Notes: generated by a model not told the origin, from the sequence alone. A stretch of DNA of 64,000 nt from Streptomyces griseorubiginosus (GCF_001514195.1 NZ_KQ948734.1:1-64000); one strand, 5' to 3'. Counted from the first letter of the stretch, positions 42,349-51,529 are shown. Made by a program: numbers and translations.

Positions 42349-42956
42349 AGCTCGTCGTCGTGTCCGCGGGGCTGAGCGTCCCGTCGTCCACCCGTCTGCT
42401 GGCCGACCGGCTGGCCGCGGCCGTGGGGCGTACCGCCGAGGTGGACGTCCAGGTCGTGGAGCTGCGGGAACTCGCCGTCGACATCGCGCACCACTTCACC
42501 AACGGCTTCCCCGGGCAGGCGCTGAGCGCCGCGCTCGACGCCGTGACCGGGGCGGACGGACTGGTCGTCGTCACGCCGGTGTTCTCGGCGTCGTACAGCG
42601 GGCTCTTCAAGTCCTTCTTCGACCTGGTCGAGCCGGAGGCGCTGGCCGGGAAGCCGGTGCTGATCGGCGCGACCGGAGGGACCGCACGGCACTCCCTGGT
42701 CCTGGACCACGCCCTGCGGCCGCTCTTCTCCTACCTGAAGGCCGTCGTCGTGCCGACCGGGGTCTACGCCGCCTCGGAGGACTGGGGCGCGGAAGGTCTG
42801 GACGCGCGGATCGAGCGGGCGGCCGGGGAGCTGGCCGCGCTCATGAGCGGGCTGTCGGCGGTCCCCGGGGCCGCCGGCCGGCGCCCTTCGGCGGACACCT
42901 TCGAGGACGTCGTGCCCTTCGAGGAGCGGCTCGCCGCGCTGCGGCCGACGGGGTGA
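42345..42956 (+). CDS. NADPH-dependent FMN reductase
   Basis: A 203-residue flavodoxin-like reductase with VVVSAGLSVPSSTRLLADRLA at the N terminus (FMN phosphate loop), VVTPVFSASYSGLFKSFFDLV near 75-95 and IGATGGTARHSLVLDHALRPLF near 108-130. It should supply reduced FMN to the preceding luciferase-like monooxygenase, as in CE1758/CE1759-type pairs. The ATGA overlap couples the two. No further gene belongs to this operon before the response regulator. Confidence 0.92.
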   Translation: MKLVVVSAGLSVPSSTRLLADRLAAAVGRTAEVDVQVVELRELAVDIAHHFTNGFPGQALSAALDAVTGADGLVVVTPVFSASYSGLFKSFFDLVEPEALAGKPVLIGATGGTARHSLVLDHALRPLFSYLKAVVVPTGVYAASEDWGAEGLDARIERAAGELAALMSGLSAVPGAAGRRPSADTFEDVVPFEERLAALRPTG

Positions 42957-43030
42957 GAGGCCAGTAAGAAGGGCGCCCGGTGAGCTGCGCATCACGTCGC
43001 ACGACTCGGCGGGCACGGCACACTGAGGGG

Positions 43031-43756
43031 GTGCCCCAAAACGTGCTGCTCGCCGAAGACGACCGCGCCATCCGTCATGCCCTGGAGCGCGCCCTGATCC
43101 TGGAGGGCTACCAGGTCACCGCGGTCGCCGACGGGGTGGAGGCGCTGGCGCAGGCCCACAGGACGCCGCCGGACGTGCTCGTCCTCGACGTGATGATGCC
43201 CGGCATCGACGGACTCCAGGTCTGCCGGGTACTGCGCGCCGAGGGCGACCGCACGCCCATCCTCATGCTCACGGCGCTCGTGGAGACGCAGGACCGGATC
43301 GCCGGCCTCGACGCGGGCGCCGACGACTACGTGGTAAAGCCCTTCGACGTCGAGGAGGTCTTCGCCCGGCTGCGCGCCCTGCTGCGGCGGACCAGCCCCG
43401 ACGGCATGGCCCCGGTCGGCGCGGCGCCCAAGGCCGTGGCGCCCGAGCTGCCCGCGGGGCGGATCGAGGCGGCCGGGCTGCGCATGGACATCCAGGCGCG
43501 GCGGGCCTGGCGCGGCACCCGCGAGCTGGAGCTGACCCGCACCGAGTTCGAGCTCCTCGAACTGCTCGTGCGCAACGCGGGCATCGTCCTCGACCACTCC
43601 ACGATCTACGACCGGATCTGGGGCTACGACTTCGGGCCCGGCTCCAAGAACCTCGCCGTCTACGTCGGCTACCTGCGCCGCAAGCTCGACGAACCCGGCG
43701 CGCCGCAGCTGATCCACACGGTGCGCGGCGTGGGTTACGTGCTCCGGGAGGACTGA
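43031..43756 (+). CDS. OmpR-family response regulator
   Basis: A 241-residue regulator. The receiver domain (residues 1-118) has the acidic pair ED10-D11, phospho-acceptor Asp53 in VLVLDVMMPGIDG, and Lys in YVVKPFD near 103. The winged-helix output domain covers ~145-240 (ELTRTEFELLELLVRNAG, GPGSKNLAVYVGYLRRKLDE). GTG 43031 is used; a longer in-frame start would add a basic, non-conserved stretch. The stop is followed at once by the kinase gene, so the pair is coexpressed. Confidence 0.93.
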   Translation: MPQNVLLAEDDRAIRHALERALILEGYQVTAVADGVEALAQAHRTPPDVLVLDVMMPGIDGLQVCRVLRAEGDRTPILMLTALVETQDRIAGLDAGADDYVVKPFDVEEVFARLRALLRRTSPDGMAPVGAAPKAVAPELPAGRIEAAGLRMDIQARRAWRGTRELELTRTEFELLELLVRNAGIVLDHSTIYDRIWGYDFGPGSKNLAVYVGYLRRKLDEPGAPQLIHTVRGVGYVLRED

Positions 43757-45181
43757 GTGGGGCGGCTGGCTCGGATCTGGGCCCGGCCGCGGCCCCGGCT
43801 GCTGTCCCTGCGGACCACGTTCGTGGTGTCCTTCGCCGCGGTGACGGCCGCGGTGACCGTCCTCGTGGGTGTGCTGTCCTACAGCGCCGCCGCCCGTCTG
43901 GTGCGGGTCGACCAGGAGTCCGTGTTCGACCAGGTCGTACAGGATCTGCGGGGTGAGGTCCGCCAGCAGCGGATGGCGACGGAGGACTTCTCGTCCTCGG
44001 CGCCCGGACACGACCTGGTGCGACCCGCCCGTACGGACGTGCAGGTGCTCGGGGCCACCGGGGCGGTCGCCGACCCCGGGCGGCCTGGCCTGCCCGTCAC
44101 CGCCCGCGACCGGGACGTCGCGGGCGCGCGGGTCGCCGGGCGGATGGTGCTCCACAAGGAGGTCTCGGTCGGCAGCGACGTGTACCGGATCGCCACCGTC
44201 TCCCTCGGCGGGGGGCGGGGGGCCGTGCAGGTCGCCCAGGAGTTCAGCGACACCGAGGATCTGCTGCGGGCGCTTCAGCAGCGGACGTTTCTGCTCATGG
44301 CCGCGGTGGTGATCGGGGCCGGGCTGTTCGGCTGGTGGCTGGCCCGGCGGATCACCCGGCGGCTGGTGATCCTCACCTCCGCTGCGGAGGACGTGGCCCG
44401 GACCCGTCGGCTGGAGATCGAGGTGCCGGTCACCGGGTACGACGAGGTGGGACGGCTGGGGCGGGCCTTCGACCGGATGCTGGGGCGGCTCGCGCAGTCC
44501 GAGGAGGACCAGCGGCGGCTGGTGCAGGACGCGGGGCACGAGCTGCGGACGCCGCTCACCTCGTTGCGTACGAACATCTCGCTGCTGCGGCGGATCGACG
44601 AGTTGCCGCCCGCGACCCGTGAGGAACTGGTCGCCGATCTCACGCAGGAGGCGCGGGAGCTGACGGACCTCGTCAACGAGCTGGTCGACCTCGCGGCGGG
44701 GCAGTCGGACAACGAGCCGCCGCAGCGGGTGGATCTCGCGGATGTGGCCGAGGACGTGGCGGGGCTGGCCCGGCGGCGGACCGGACGGGAGATCGTGGTC
44801 CACGCGAAGGGGCCGACGGTGACGGACGGGCGGCCGGCGATGCTCCAGCGGGCGGTGTCCAACCTGGTCGAGAACGCGGCGAAGTTCGACCGGGAGGGGT
44901 CGGCGCCGATCGAGATCTCGGTGTCCGGGTTCACGGTGGCGGGGCCGGTGCGGGTGGAGGTCCTCGACCGGGGGCCGGGTATCGCGGACGCGGATCTTGT
45001 GCGGGTGTTCGACCGGTTCTACCGGGCCGCGGATGCGCGGTCCCTGCCGGGGTCGGGGCTGGGGTTGTCGATCGTGCGGGAGGTTGCGCTGTCGCACGGT
45101 GGGGCGCCGTTCGCGTTTTCCCGGGACGGGGGCGGGACGGTGATCGGGTTCACCGTGGGTGGGGTTGCCTCCGACGGTTGA
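43757..45181 (+). CDS. Sensor histidine kinase (HAMP/HisKA/HATPase)
   Basis: A 474-residue membrane kinase paired with the preceding regulator. Two transmembrane segments at about residues 22-44 and 176-196 flank an extracytoplasmic sensor of ~130 residues. HAMP (~198-250) is followed by the phosphorylated His261 in QDAGHELRTPLTS, the N box NLVENAAKF near 372, DRGPGIADADLV near 408 and GSGLGLSIV near 434. It resembles MprB/TcrY-type kinases; the stimulus is unknown. GTG start directly abuts the regulator stop. Confidence 0.93.
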   Translation: MGRLARIWARPRPRLLSLRTTFVVSFAAVTAAVTVLVGVLSYSAAARLVRVDQESVFDQVVQDLRGEVRQQRMATEDFSSSAPGHDLVRPARTDVQVLGATGAVADPGRPGLPVTARDRDVAGARVAGRMVLHKEVSVGSDVYRIATVSLGGGRGAVQVAQEFSDTEDLLRALQQRTFLLMAAVVIGAGLFGWWLARRITRRLVILTSAAEDVARTRRLEIEVPVTGYDEVGRLGRAFDRMLGRLAQSEEDQRRLVQDAGHELRTPLTSLRTNISLLRRIDELPPATREELVADLTQEARELTDLVNELVDLAAGQSDNEPPQRVDLADVAEDVAGLARRRTGREIVVHAKGPTVTDGRPAMLQRAVSNLVENAAKFDREGSAPIEISVSGFTVAGPVRVEVLDRGPGIADADLVRVFDRFYRAADARSLPGSGLGLSIVREVALSHGGAPFAFSRDGGGTVIGFTVGGVASDG

Positions 45182-45218
45182 GCGGTTGCGTCTGCGGCTT
45201 GGTGGGGGCGGGCGTTTT

Positions 45219-45288
45219 GCGCAGTTCCCCGCGCCCCTGAGAGCTTGGCGCGCCTGAGTGCGACCCCCAGGGGCGCGGGGAACTGCGC
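45219..45288. repeat. Palindromic copy of dispersed 20-nt module (kinase–PaaX spacer)
   Basis: GCGCAGTTCCCCGCGCCCCT at 45219-45238 pairs with its exact reverse complement at 45269-45288. It lies between convergent genes and could act as a bidirectional terminator. Confidence 0.9.
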
Positions 45289-45395
45289 GACCAGCCACGA
45301 CGCACCCGCACCCGCCGAACGACCGAAGCCGCCCCCATGCACCCGCACCCGCCGAACAACCGAACCCGGCACCCCTTCAGGCGCCCCGCCCAAGC

Positions 45396-46235
45396 TCAGC
45401 GCAGCGGGATCGTCTCCAGGCTGGACCGGGCCGCCTCCAGGGCCGGGTGGGTCTGTCGGGCGACCGTGTAGAAGGTTTCCTGGGCGGTGCGGGCCGGCCA
45501 CGCGGGGGGCAGGTGGCGGGCCGGGAGCCGAGGGTCCGTGCGGATGGTCCACAGCCATTCGCTGACCAGGCGGAGCCGGGTGCCGATCGGGTCGTCCCCG
45601 GATCCCGTGCCCAAGTGGGGGGCCCAGCGCTTGTCGAAGGTGACGTAGCGCGCGGCGATGGAGTCCAGGTCCCAGGTGTCGCTGATCATCTGCTCGATGT
45701 CGGTCACCTCGGCGGCTCGCGCGTGGAAGATCTTGACGTGCGCGGTGAGGCCGAGTTCGGCGACCACCGCGGAGACGTCCACCTCGCCGGGGGCGATCCA
45801 CAGGCCGCTGTAGAGGGCGCCGAACCCGGACCAGGTCAGCCGGGAGCGCAGGTCGTGGCGCTGGCGCTTCCAGGAGTCGGGCAGGGAGAAGCCGAGCAGG
45901 GTCCAGGAGCCGTCCCAGTCGTCGTTGACGGCACCCTGCTCCCAGATGCGGGTACGGCCGTCGATCAGGACGCGGGTGGCCTGCGGGGTCAGGCCGAAGA
46001 ACATCTTGCGTCCCTCGCGCCGGCGTTGGAGCAGACCCCGGTTGACCATGCGGGTCAGGGTGGAGCGTACGGCCTGTTCGCCCACGCCGACGCGGCCCAG
46101 GACGTCGATGATGCTGCCCGAGTAGACCGCCAGGTCCCCCTCCTCCAAAACGTGGTTGCCGAAGAAGGTGAGCATGAGCGACTGCGGGCGTGACTGCGGC
46201 CCCTCCGCGGTGTCCAGGATGTCGTCGTCCTCCAC
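45396..46235 (-). CDS. PaaX family transcriptional regulator
   Basis: A 279-residue regulator with a PaaX-type winged helix (SLMLTFFGNHVLEEGDLAVYSGSIIDVLGRVGVGEQAVRSTLTRMVNRGLL, residues ~18-70) and the following WDGSWTLLGFSLPDSWKRQRHDLRSRL block near 110-135. PaaX represses phenylacetate catabolism and senses phenylacetyl-CoA, but no paa genes are here, so this paralogue has another target, possibly the adjacent hydrolase/transporter operon. GTG 46235 is the start; the Shine-Dalgarno is weak and longer starts exist. Confidence 0.88.
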   Translation of the reverse strand: MEDDDILDTAEGPQSRPQSLMLTFFGNHVLEEGDLAVYSGSIIDVLGRVGVGEQAVRSTLTRMVNRGLLQRRREGRKMFFGLTPQATRVLIDGRTRIWEQGAVNDDWDGSWTLLGFSLPDSWKRQRHDLRSRLTWSGFGALYSGLWIAPGEVDVSAVVAELGLTAHVKIFHARAAEVTDIEQMISDTWDLDSIAARYVTFDKRWAPHLGTGSGDDPIGTRLRLVSEWLWTIRTDPRLPARHLPPAWPARTAQETFYTVARQTHPALEAARSSLETIPLR

Positions 46236-46287
46236 GGGGGCAAGAGTACGACCGCCCGCCGACCGTGCGGCAGGCGGTCGTACGAGG

Positions 46288-47658
46288 TCATCGGCGGTCG
46301 GCGGGGTGCGCAAGGTCGTACGGGCGCAGGTAGGGGGTGGGGTGGTACCGGACGTAGCGGGTGGGGGTGGTGGGGTCGGCCGCGGTGGCGCGGGTGTTGA
46401 GGGACGCCGGGTCGGTGCCCCGCCAGGTGCCGGTGGTCAGGCGGTCCTCCAGGGCGTGGAGGGCGGCGAGTTGTTCGGCGGGGCTGAAGGTGCAGTGGCC
46501 GGCGTTGTCGACGTACGCCTGGCGCAGCAGGGGGCCGGAACCGGCCGCCGTGACCGCCCGCTTCAGGGCACTCTCCGTCTGGACCGGGACCAGGGGGTCG
46601 CCGATGGTGTGGATGGTGAGCTGGGGTTTGGTGAGCTTGCCGGTGAAGCTGCTGGTGCTGCTCGTCCAGGCGACGGCGGCGGGATTCGCGGTGATGCGCG
46701 GAGCCCGGTTCAGGGCGGCGAGGTCCTTGGTCAGGGACAGGCCCGCCTTCTTGTACAGCTCGGTGACCTCCTTGCGGACGGAGGACTCGGCGAGCAGCCG
46801 GGCGTAGTCGACGCCGGTGTTCCAGGACATGTTGCCGCCCGCGCGGACCTCGGCCTCCTGGCGCCGGTTGAAGGCGGCGATCTTCAGCAGGCCCTTGACG
46901 GCGTCGTACTGGTTGGCCTGTTGGGCGTCCCAGTCGGTGGCGGCGGGGCGGGTCTGGGTGGGGGCGTTCCAGACCGGGATGTTGTGGAGGGCGGCGGCGA
47001 GGGCGATCCGGGCCCGGCCCTCGGGCGTCGACTGGGCGGAGTCGACCTTGGCGGTGAGGGTGTTCGCGGCGGTGGTGGCGGCCTCCTGGGTCGGGAGGTC
47101 GACCAGCGGGACGTCGGAGCCGAGGAGCGTCTTGAGGGCGAACACCGGGTCGAGGGTGTTGTTCCAGTTGGCGACGCCGCCGTGGACCAGACCGCACATG
47201 GAGAGCGAGCCGTCGATCTCGTCCGGGTGGCGCTCGGCGATGGCGGTGGTGACCAGCCCGCCGTACGACCGTCCCCAGGCGAGGGTGCGGGAGGCCTGGC
47301 CGAAGCGGGTGGTGAAGGCCTTGAGGGTGGCGAGCTGGTCGGGGACCGCGTCGGTGACCGCCCAGCCGGTGGACGCGTACGAGGAGCCGATGAGGGCGTA
47401 ACCCTGCTGGAGGAGAAGGGGCTTGGTGGCCGCGTCCGGAGCGTCCTGGGCGGGGTTGGCGGGGCCCGCGTTGTAGCCGTGGCTGAACAGCAGGACGGTG
47501 CCGTTCCAGTTGGCGGGGACGTCCATCATGTACGTGGCGCCGGAGGGGAGTTGGCCGTCCACGTGGGTGGTGGTGCCGGTGTCGGCCGTCGCCGCGGGTG
47601 CGGTGGTGAGGGTGAGCAGCAGGGCCGCGCCGGCGGCGATGCGGGTGCCGTGCCTCAT
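46288..47658 (-). CDS. Secreted alpha/beta-hydrolase
   Basis: A 456-residue exported protein. The signal peptide is MRHGTRIAAGAALLLTLTTA, with cleavage likely after ATA. The alpha/beta-hydrolase domain shows LLFSHGYNAGPANP (oxyanion region near 60), the nucleophile in AWGRSYGGLV near residue 130, TIGDPLVPVQ with a candidate catalytic Asp near 365, and DNAGHCTFSP with the His near 398. The substrate may be an ester or peptide. It overlaps the upstream transporter gene by 4 nt, suggesting that the transporter imports the released product. Confidence 0.85.
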   Translation of the reverse strand: MRHGTRIAAGAALLLTLTTAPAATADTGTTTHVDGQLPSGATYMMDVPANWNGTVLLFSHGYNAGPANPAQDAPDAATKPLLLQQGYALIGSSYASTGWAVTDAVPDQLATLKAFTTRFGQASRTLAWGRSYGGLVTTAIAERHPDEIDGSLSMCGLVHGGVANWNNTLDPVFALKTLLGSDVPLVDLPTQEAATTAANTLTAKVDSAQSTPEGRARIALAAALHNIPVWNAPTQTRPAATDWDAQQANQYDAVKGLLKIAAFNRRQEAEVRAGGNMSWNTGVDYARLLAESSVRKEVTELYKKAGLSLTKDLAALNRAPRITANPAAVAWTSSTSSFTGKLTKPQLTIHTIGDPLVPVQTESALKRAVTAAGSGPLLRQAYVDNAGHCTFSPAEQLAALHALEDRLTTGTWRGTDPASLNTRATAADPTTPTRYVRYHPTPYLRPYDLAHPADRR

Positions 47659-48992
47659 GCGGTGATCTCCTCGGTGTGGGGGGTGGGGAGTTCGGACGCC
47701 GGGTCGGTGAGGGAGGCCCGGTTCGTCTCGCGGACGAGGAACACCGTCAGCGCGGTGATCAGCGAGCCGCCGCACAGCAGCAGGGCGACCGGGGTGCCGT
47801 TGCCGCTGCTCGCGACCAGGCTCGTGGCGATCAGCGGGGAGAAACCGGCGCCGACCAGGGTGGCGCCCTGGTAGCCGAGGGAGGCGCCGGTGTAGCGGAC
47901 CTTCGTGCCGAACATCTCGCTGAACAGGGCGCCGAGCGGGCCGTACATCAGTGACTGGGAGATGCCGTGGCCGATGACGACGGCCAGGATCAGCGCCCCC
48001 GAGGACTTCCGGTCGACCAGTGCCAGGACGGGGAAGGCGGTGGCGGCGGACAGGAGCGCGCCGGCGAGGACGACCGGGCGGCGGCCGATCCGGTCCGAGA
48101 GCGCGGAGGCGCACGGCAGCACGACCAGGGCGACCGCGGCGGAGACGGTGAGCGCGGTGAGCACCTGCGGGCGGGGGTGGCCGATGCCGGTGGCGTACGA
48201 GATGAGGTAACTGGTCAGCAGGGACTGGGCGGTGAAGGCGCCGATGCCGACGCAGCAGGCCAGCAGGACGGGTCGGGGGCGCTTGAGGACGTCGAGGATC
48301 GGCAGCCGGGACTCCGCGCGCTCCTTCTTCACCTCGGCGAACAGCGGGCTCTCGACCACCTGGAGGCGGACGAAGAGGCCGACGCCGAGCAGCAGCACGC
48401 TCAGCAGGAACGGCACCCGCCAGCCCCAGGCCGCGAACTGGTCCTTGGGGAGAGTGGAGACCAGGGCGACGACGGCGGCGGAGATCAGGGAGCCGAGCGG
48501 GGCTCCCATCTGGGTGAAGCTGGACCACAGTCCGCGGCGCTTCTCGCCCGCGTGTTCCACGACCATCAGGGTCGCGCCGCCCCACTCACCGCCGATGGCG
48601 ATGCCCTGGATTACGCGCAGGGTGATCAGCAGGACGGGCGCCCACACGCCGATGGTGTCGTAGGTGGGCAGCAGGCCGATGAGGAAGCTGGCGCCGCCCA
48701 TCAGGCCCATGGTGAGCAGCAGCATCTTCTTGCGGCCGAGGCGGTCGCCGAAGTGTCCGAAGACGATGCCGCCGATGGGGCGGGCCACGTATCCGGCGGC
48801 GAAGGTGCCGAACGCGGCGATGGTGCCGACGGCGGGGTCGGCGCCGGGGAAGAACAGTTCGCCGAAGACGAGGGCGGCGACCGTGCCGTAGACGAGGAAG
48901 TCGTAGAACTCGACGGCGGTGCCGAGCAGGCCGGAGAGGGCGACGCGGCGGAGTTGGCGGGTGCGGTCGGATGCGGTGGGGGACGGGGGCAT
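47655..48992 (-). CDS. MHS-family MFS transporter (metabolite:H+ symporter)
   Basis: A 445-residue, 12-helix transporter with strong MHS signatures: LLGTAVEFYDFLVYGTVAAL near residue 21, FAAGYVARPIGGIVFGHFGDRLGRKKML near 67-93, LRVIQGIAIGGEWGGATLMVVEHA near 125-148. Relatives (ShiA, KgtP, ProP) import organic acids or osmolytes. ATG 48992 with GGGAG upstream is chosen. It is first in the operon with the secreted hydrolase and diverges from the ECF sigma gene. Confidence 0.92.
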   Translation of the reverse strand: MPPSPTASDRTRQLRRVALSGLLGTAVEFYDFLVYGTVAALVFGELFFPGADPAVGTIAAFGTFAAGYVARPIGGIVFGHFGDRLGRKKMLLLTMGLMGGASFLIGLLPTYDTIGVWAPVLLITLRVIQGIAIGGEWGGATLMVVEHAGEKRRGLWSSFTQMGAPLGSLISAAVVALVSTLPKDQFAAWGWRVPFLLSVLLLGVGLFVRLQVVESPLFAEVKKERAESRLPILDVLKRPRPVLLACCVGIGAFTAQSLLTSYLISYATGIGHPRPQVLTALTVSAAVALVVLPCASALSDRIGRRPVVLAGALLSAATAFPVLALVDRKSSGALILAVVIGHGISQSLMYGPLGALFSEMFGTKVRYTGASLGYQGATLVGAGFSPLIATSLVASSGNGTPVALLLCGGSLITALTVFLVRETNRASLTDPASELPTPHTEEITA

Positions 48993-49141
48993 CTCGCTCT
49001 CCCTTGAGCGGGGGAAGGACACCGTGAAATTAGGCTGTCTGGTGACTGCCGTCAATAAAGTGCACAACATTGGTCGGGGAGCGAGAGGTGAGTGTGACGT
49101 GTGTCACGGGAACTCGGTGATCCGGGCGTGCAGTTGAGGAC

Positions 49142-49789
49142 GTGACCACAGATATGCGAACCCGGATACGGGCCGGGGATCCGGACGCCTTCGCGGAGCT
49201 CTACGACCAGTGCGCCCGCTCGGTGTACAACCACGCCTTCCGGCTGACCGCCGACTGGTCCGTGGCCGAGGACGTCATGTCGGCCACCTTCATGGAGGCC
49301 TGGCGGCGCCGGACCTCCGTCGACGCCGACGGGGGGTCGCTGCGGCCGTGGCTGCTCGGCATCGCCACCAACGTCGCCCGCTCCCACTGCCGCGGCAACC
49401 GGCGCTACCGGGCGGCGGCCGGAGCGGTGGCCGCGGCGGGTGTCCCGGAGGTCGCCGATCACGCCGAGGAGACCGCCGGGCGCGTGGACGACCGGCGCCG
49501 GATCGCTGCCACCGTGACCGCGCTCGCCGCACTGAGACGCCCCGAACGCGAGGTCCTCGTGCTGTGTCTGTGGGAGGGCCTGGAGTACGCCGACGCGGCC
49601 CGCGCCCTCGGCATCCCCGTCGGAACCGTCCGCTCCCGGCTCTCCCGGGCGCGCGGCCGGCTGCGGAAGCTGGCCGAGGCGGAACTGGCCCGACCGGCGC
49701 GCAGGAAACGGGAACTCACCCGGACGAACCGGCAGACAAAGGGTGATCGCGACTTCGTGATCCGGTCCGCACAGGAAGGAAACCGATGA
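49142..49789 (+). CDS. ECF RNA polymerase sigma factor
   Basis: A 215-residue sigma factor with region 2 (GDPDAFAELYDQCARSVYNHAFRLTADWSVAEDVMSATFMEAWRR, residues ~12-55) and region 4 (LRRPEREVLVLCLWEGLEYADAARALGIPVGTVRSRLSRAR, near 130-170). The basic C terminus (KRELTRTNRQTKGDRDF) is unusual. The GTG start lies 149 bp from the divergent transporter. It overlaps by 4 nt the gene for a CU044_5270-type membrane protein, the usual partner of this ECF group. Confidence 0.93.
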   Translation: MTTDMRTRIRAGDPDAFAELYDQCARSVYNHAFRLTADWSVAEDVMSATFMEAWRRRTSVDADGGSLRPWLLGIATNVARSHCRGNRRYRAAAGAVAAAGVPEVADHAEETAGRVDDRRRIAATVTALAALRRPEREVLVLCLWEGLEYADAARALGIPVGTVRSRLSRARGRLRKLAEAELARPARRKRELTRTNRQTKGDRDFVIRSAQEGNR

Positions 49790-50859
49790 ACGCCAGCCCC
49801 TCCCAGCCGCACCCGGCCGAGTGGACGGAGACCCAGGGTCTGCTGTCCGCCGAGGAGCGGGACCTGCCGGCGGGCCGCCACCAGTTCCACAAGGAGCAGA
49901 TGATGGCCCGGATCCGCGAGGACCTTCGTACGACCGCCGTCGCCCCGGCGCGCAACAGCCCGTCGACCGCCCCCGCCCGTCCCCGCCCGTTCCTGCGCCG
50001 CGCGGTCCTGCTGCCCGCGCTGGCCTGCGCCCTGGCCGCCGCGGTGGTGGGCGGGGTCGCCCTGACCGGCGGCGGGGACGCCGGCACCTCCTCGGCCGAC
50101 GGGCCCGCGCTGACGACCCGGATCGGCGCCGCCGACGCCCGGGGCGCCCAGCCGCTGCTCGACCACATCGCCCTGGCCGCCGCCGACACCTCCGAAACCA
50201 CCGTGCGGGCCGACCAGTTCCTCTACATCGCGTCCAAGGTCGCCAGCACCTATCCCAAGACCGTCGGCGACAAGACCACGATCGTGACCCAGAAGCTGCA
50301 CTCCCGTCAGGTCTGGCAGTCCCCCGACGGCCGCGACGGCTGGCTGATCGAGCCCGGCAACACGGGCAAGGACGGCATCACCCTGGCCGGACCGAACCCG
50401 GCCCGCTCGGCCTACGACCGGCTCGCGAAGCTGCCCACCGACCCGGCGGCGCTGCTGCGGAGGATCTACCAGGAGTCGGACGCCGTCCGGGACCCCGAAG
50501 TCCCGCGCGACCAGGCCGCGTTCGTCGCCATCGGCGACCTGCTGACCGAGAGCTACCCGCCCGCGAAGCTGACCCCCGCGCTCTTCAAGGCCGCCGCCCG
50601 GATCCCCGGGGTCGTCGCGGTGAACGACGCGGTCGACGCGGTCGGCCGCCACGGCGTCGCCGTCGCGCGGCTCGACGAGCAGAACGGGGAGCGCACGGAG
50701 TGGATCTTCGACAAGAAGACGTACGCGTTCCTGGGGGAGCGCAGCGTGCAGGTCGGGCCGAGCGACACCTTCAAGAAGGGAACGGTGACCTTCACCATCG
50801 CGATCACCCGGCGGGCGGTCGTGGACGCGATGAAGGAGGTGCCGGGGGAGGAGGGCTGA
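49786..50859 (+). CDS. CU044_5270 family membrane protein (probable sigma-factor partner)
   Basis: A 357-residue protein with a cytosolic N terminus (residues 1-65), one transmembrane helix (AVLLPALACALAAAVVGGVAL, ~72-92) and a large exported domain with HSRQVWQSPDGRDGWLIEPG near 170 and LPTDPAALLRRIYQES near 212. This is the CU044_5270 pattern. The domain order (short cytosolic part, single helix, sensor-like domain) resembles an anti-sigma factor, but no zinc motif HxxxCxxC is present. ATGA overlap with the sigma gene couples the two. Confidence 0.85.
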   Translation: MNASPSQPHPAEWTETQGLLSAEERDLPAGRHQFHKEQMMARIREDLRTTAVAPARNSPSTAPARPRPFLRRAVLLPALACALAAAVVGGVALTGGGDAGTSSADGPALTTRIGAADARGAQPLLDHIALAAADTSETTVRADQFLYIASKVASTYPKTVGDKTTIVTQKLHSRQVWQSPDGRDGWLIEPGNTGKDGITLAGPNPARSAYDRLAKLPTDPAALLRRIYQESDAVRDPEVPRDQAAFVAIGDLLTESYPPAKLTPALFKAAARIPGVVAVNDAVDAVGRHGVAVARLDEQNGERTEWIFDKKTYAFLGERSVQVGPSDTFKKGTVTFTIAITRRAVVDAMKEVPGEEG

Positions 50860-50893
50860 CGGGGTGAACCGGAGCCGCGGCCCCGGATGAACC

Positions 50894-50935
50894 ACGGATC
50901 GGCGGGACCCGGCACTCCGGGTCCCGCCGATCCGT
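50894..50935. terminator. Bidirectional terminator between CU044_5270 and I36 genes
   Basis: A perfect 19-bp stem (50894-50912 with 50917-50935) with a CACT loop separates two convergent genes, 34 nt and 7 nt from their stops. Confidence 0.9.
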
Positions 50936-50942
50936 CATGCGG

Positions 50943-51389
50943 TCACGAGCAGGTGGAGCGCCAGCGGTGGGAGCGGATCTTGGTGTTGAACTCCGAGCCG
51001 AAGCCGCCGTTCTGCGCCCAGCAGTAGTGGTCACCGGTGTAGTTGGCGCCGGTGTAGAGAACGACCCAGTTGTACGAGGACGACGTGCCGCGGTTGTAGA
51101 TCGACCGGACGACCTGGTTGTCGGCCCACGAACACTGGATGTCGCCGCTGTACCAGTCCGGGTCGGCGTTGCTCCACGAACACCGGCTGCCCGTGCCGTT
51201 GTTGCCGCTGTAGACGCACACGTTGCCGCTGTTGCACTCCCACGCCTGCGCCGTGGCGCTCGCGGAACTCGGTGCGACCAGACCCAGGGCGGCCGTGGCG
51301 AGGGTGAGCGCCCCGGCGACGAGACCCAGGCGGCCCCGACGGGGGGTGCGGCGGGACGTGCGGTCGTGCTCCTGCTCGGACGAGAACAT
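50943..51389 (-). CDS. Peptidase inhibitor family I36 protein
   Basis: A 148-residue secreted protein. The signal region is RLGLVAGALTLATAALGLVAPSSASA, with cleavage near residue 46. The mature ~100 residues are rich in Cys, Trp and Tyr and repeat a crystallin-like strand pattern (CVYSGNNGTGSRC, VVLYTGANYTGDHYC). This fits I36 inhibitors such as the Streptomyces metalloproteinase inhibitor SMPI; the inhibitory role is inferred. The ATG at 51389 follows AAGGTACGAC. It diverges from an ArsR-like regulator gene. Confidence 0.85.
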   Translation of the reverse strand: MFSSEQEHDRTSRRTPRRGRLGLVAGALTLATAALGLVAPSSASATAQAWECNSGNVCVYSGNNGTGSRCSWSNADPDWYSGDIQCSWADNQVVRSIYNRGTSSSYNWVVLYTGANYTGDHYCWAQNGGFGSEFNTKIRSHRWRSTCS

Positions 51390-51529
51390 GTCGTACCTTC
51401 CTGGTGGACTGCGCCAACGGGCCTACGGCTGGCGGGAATTCATGCTTCCCGGCCCGGCACATAGCTGTCATGCTCATGCGAGCCCAGTGACATCTCGCAG
51501 GTCGGCACCACCGCTCCACGGGGAAACGG

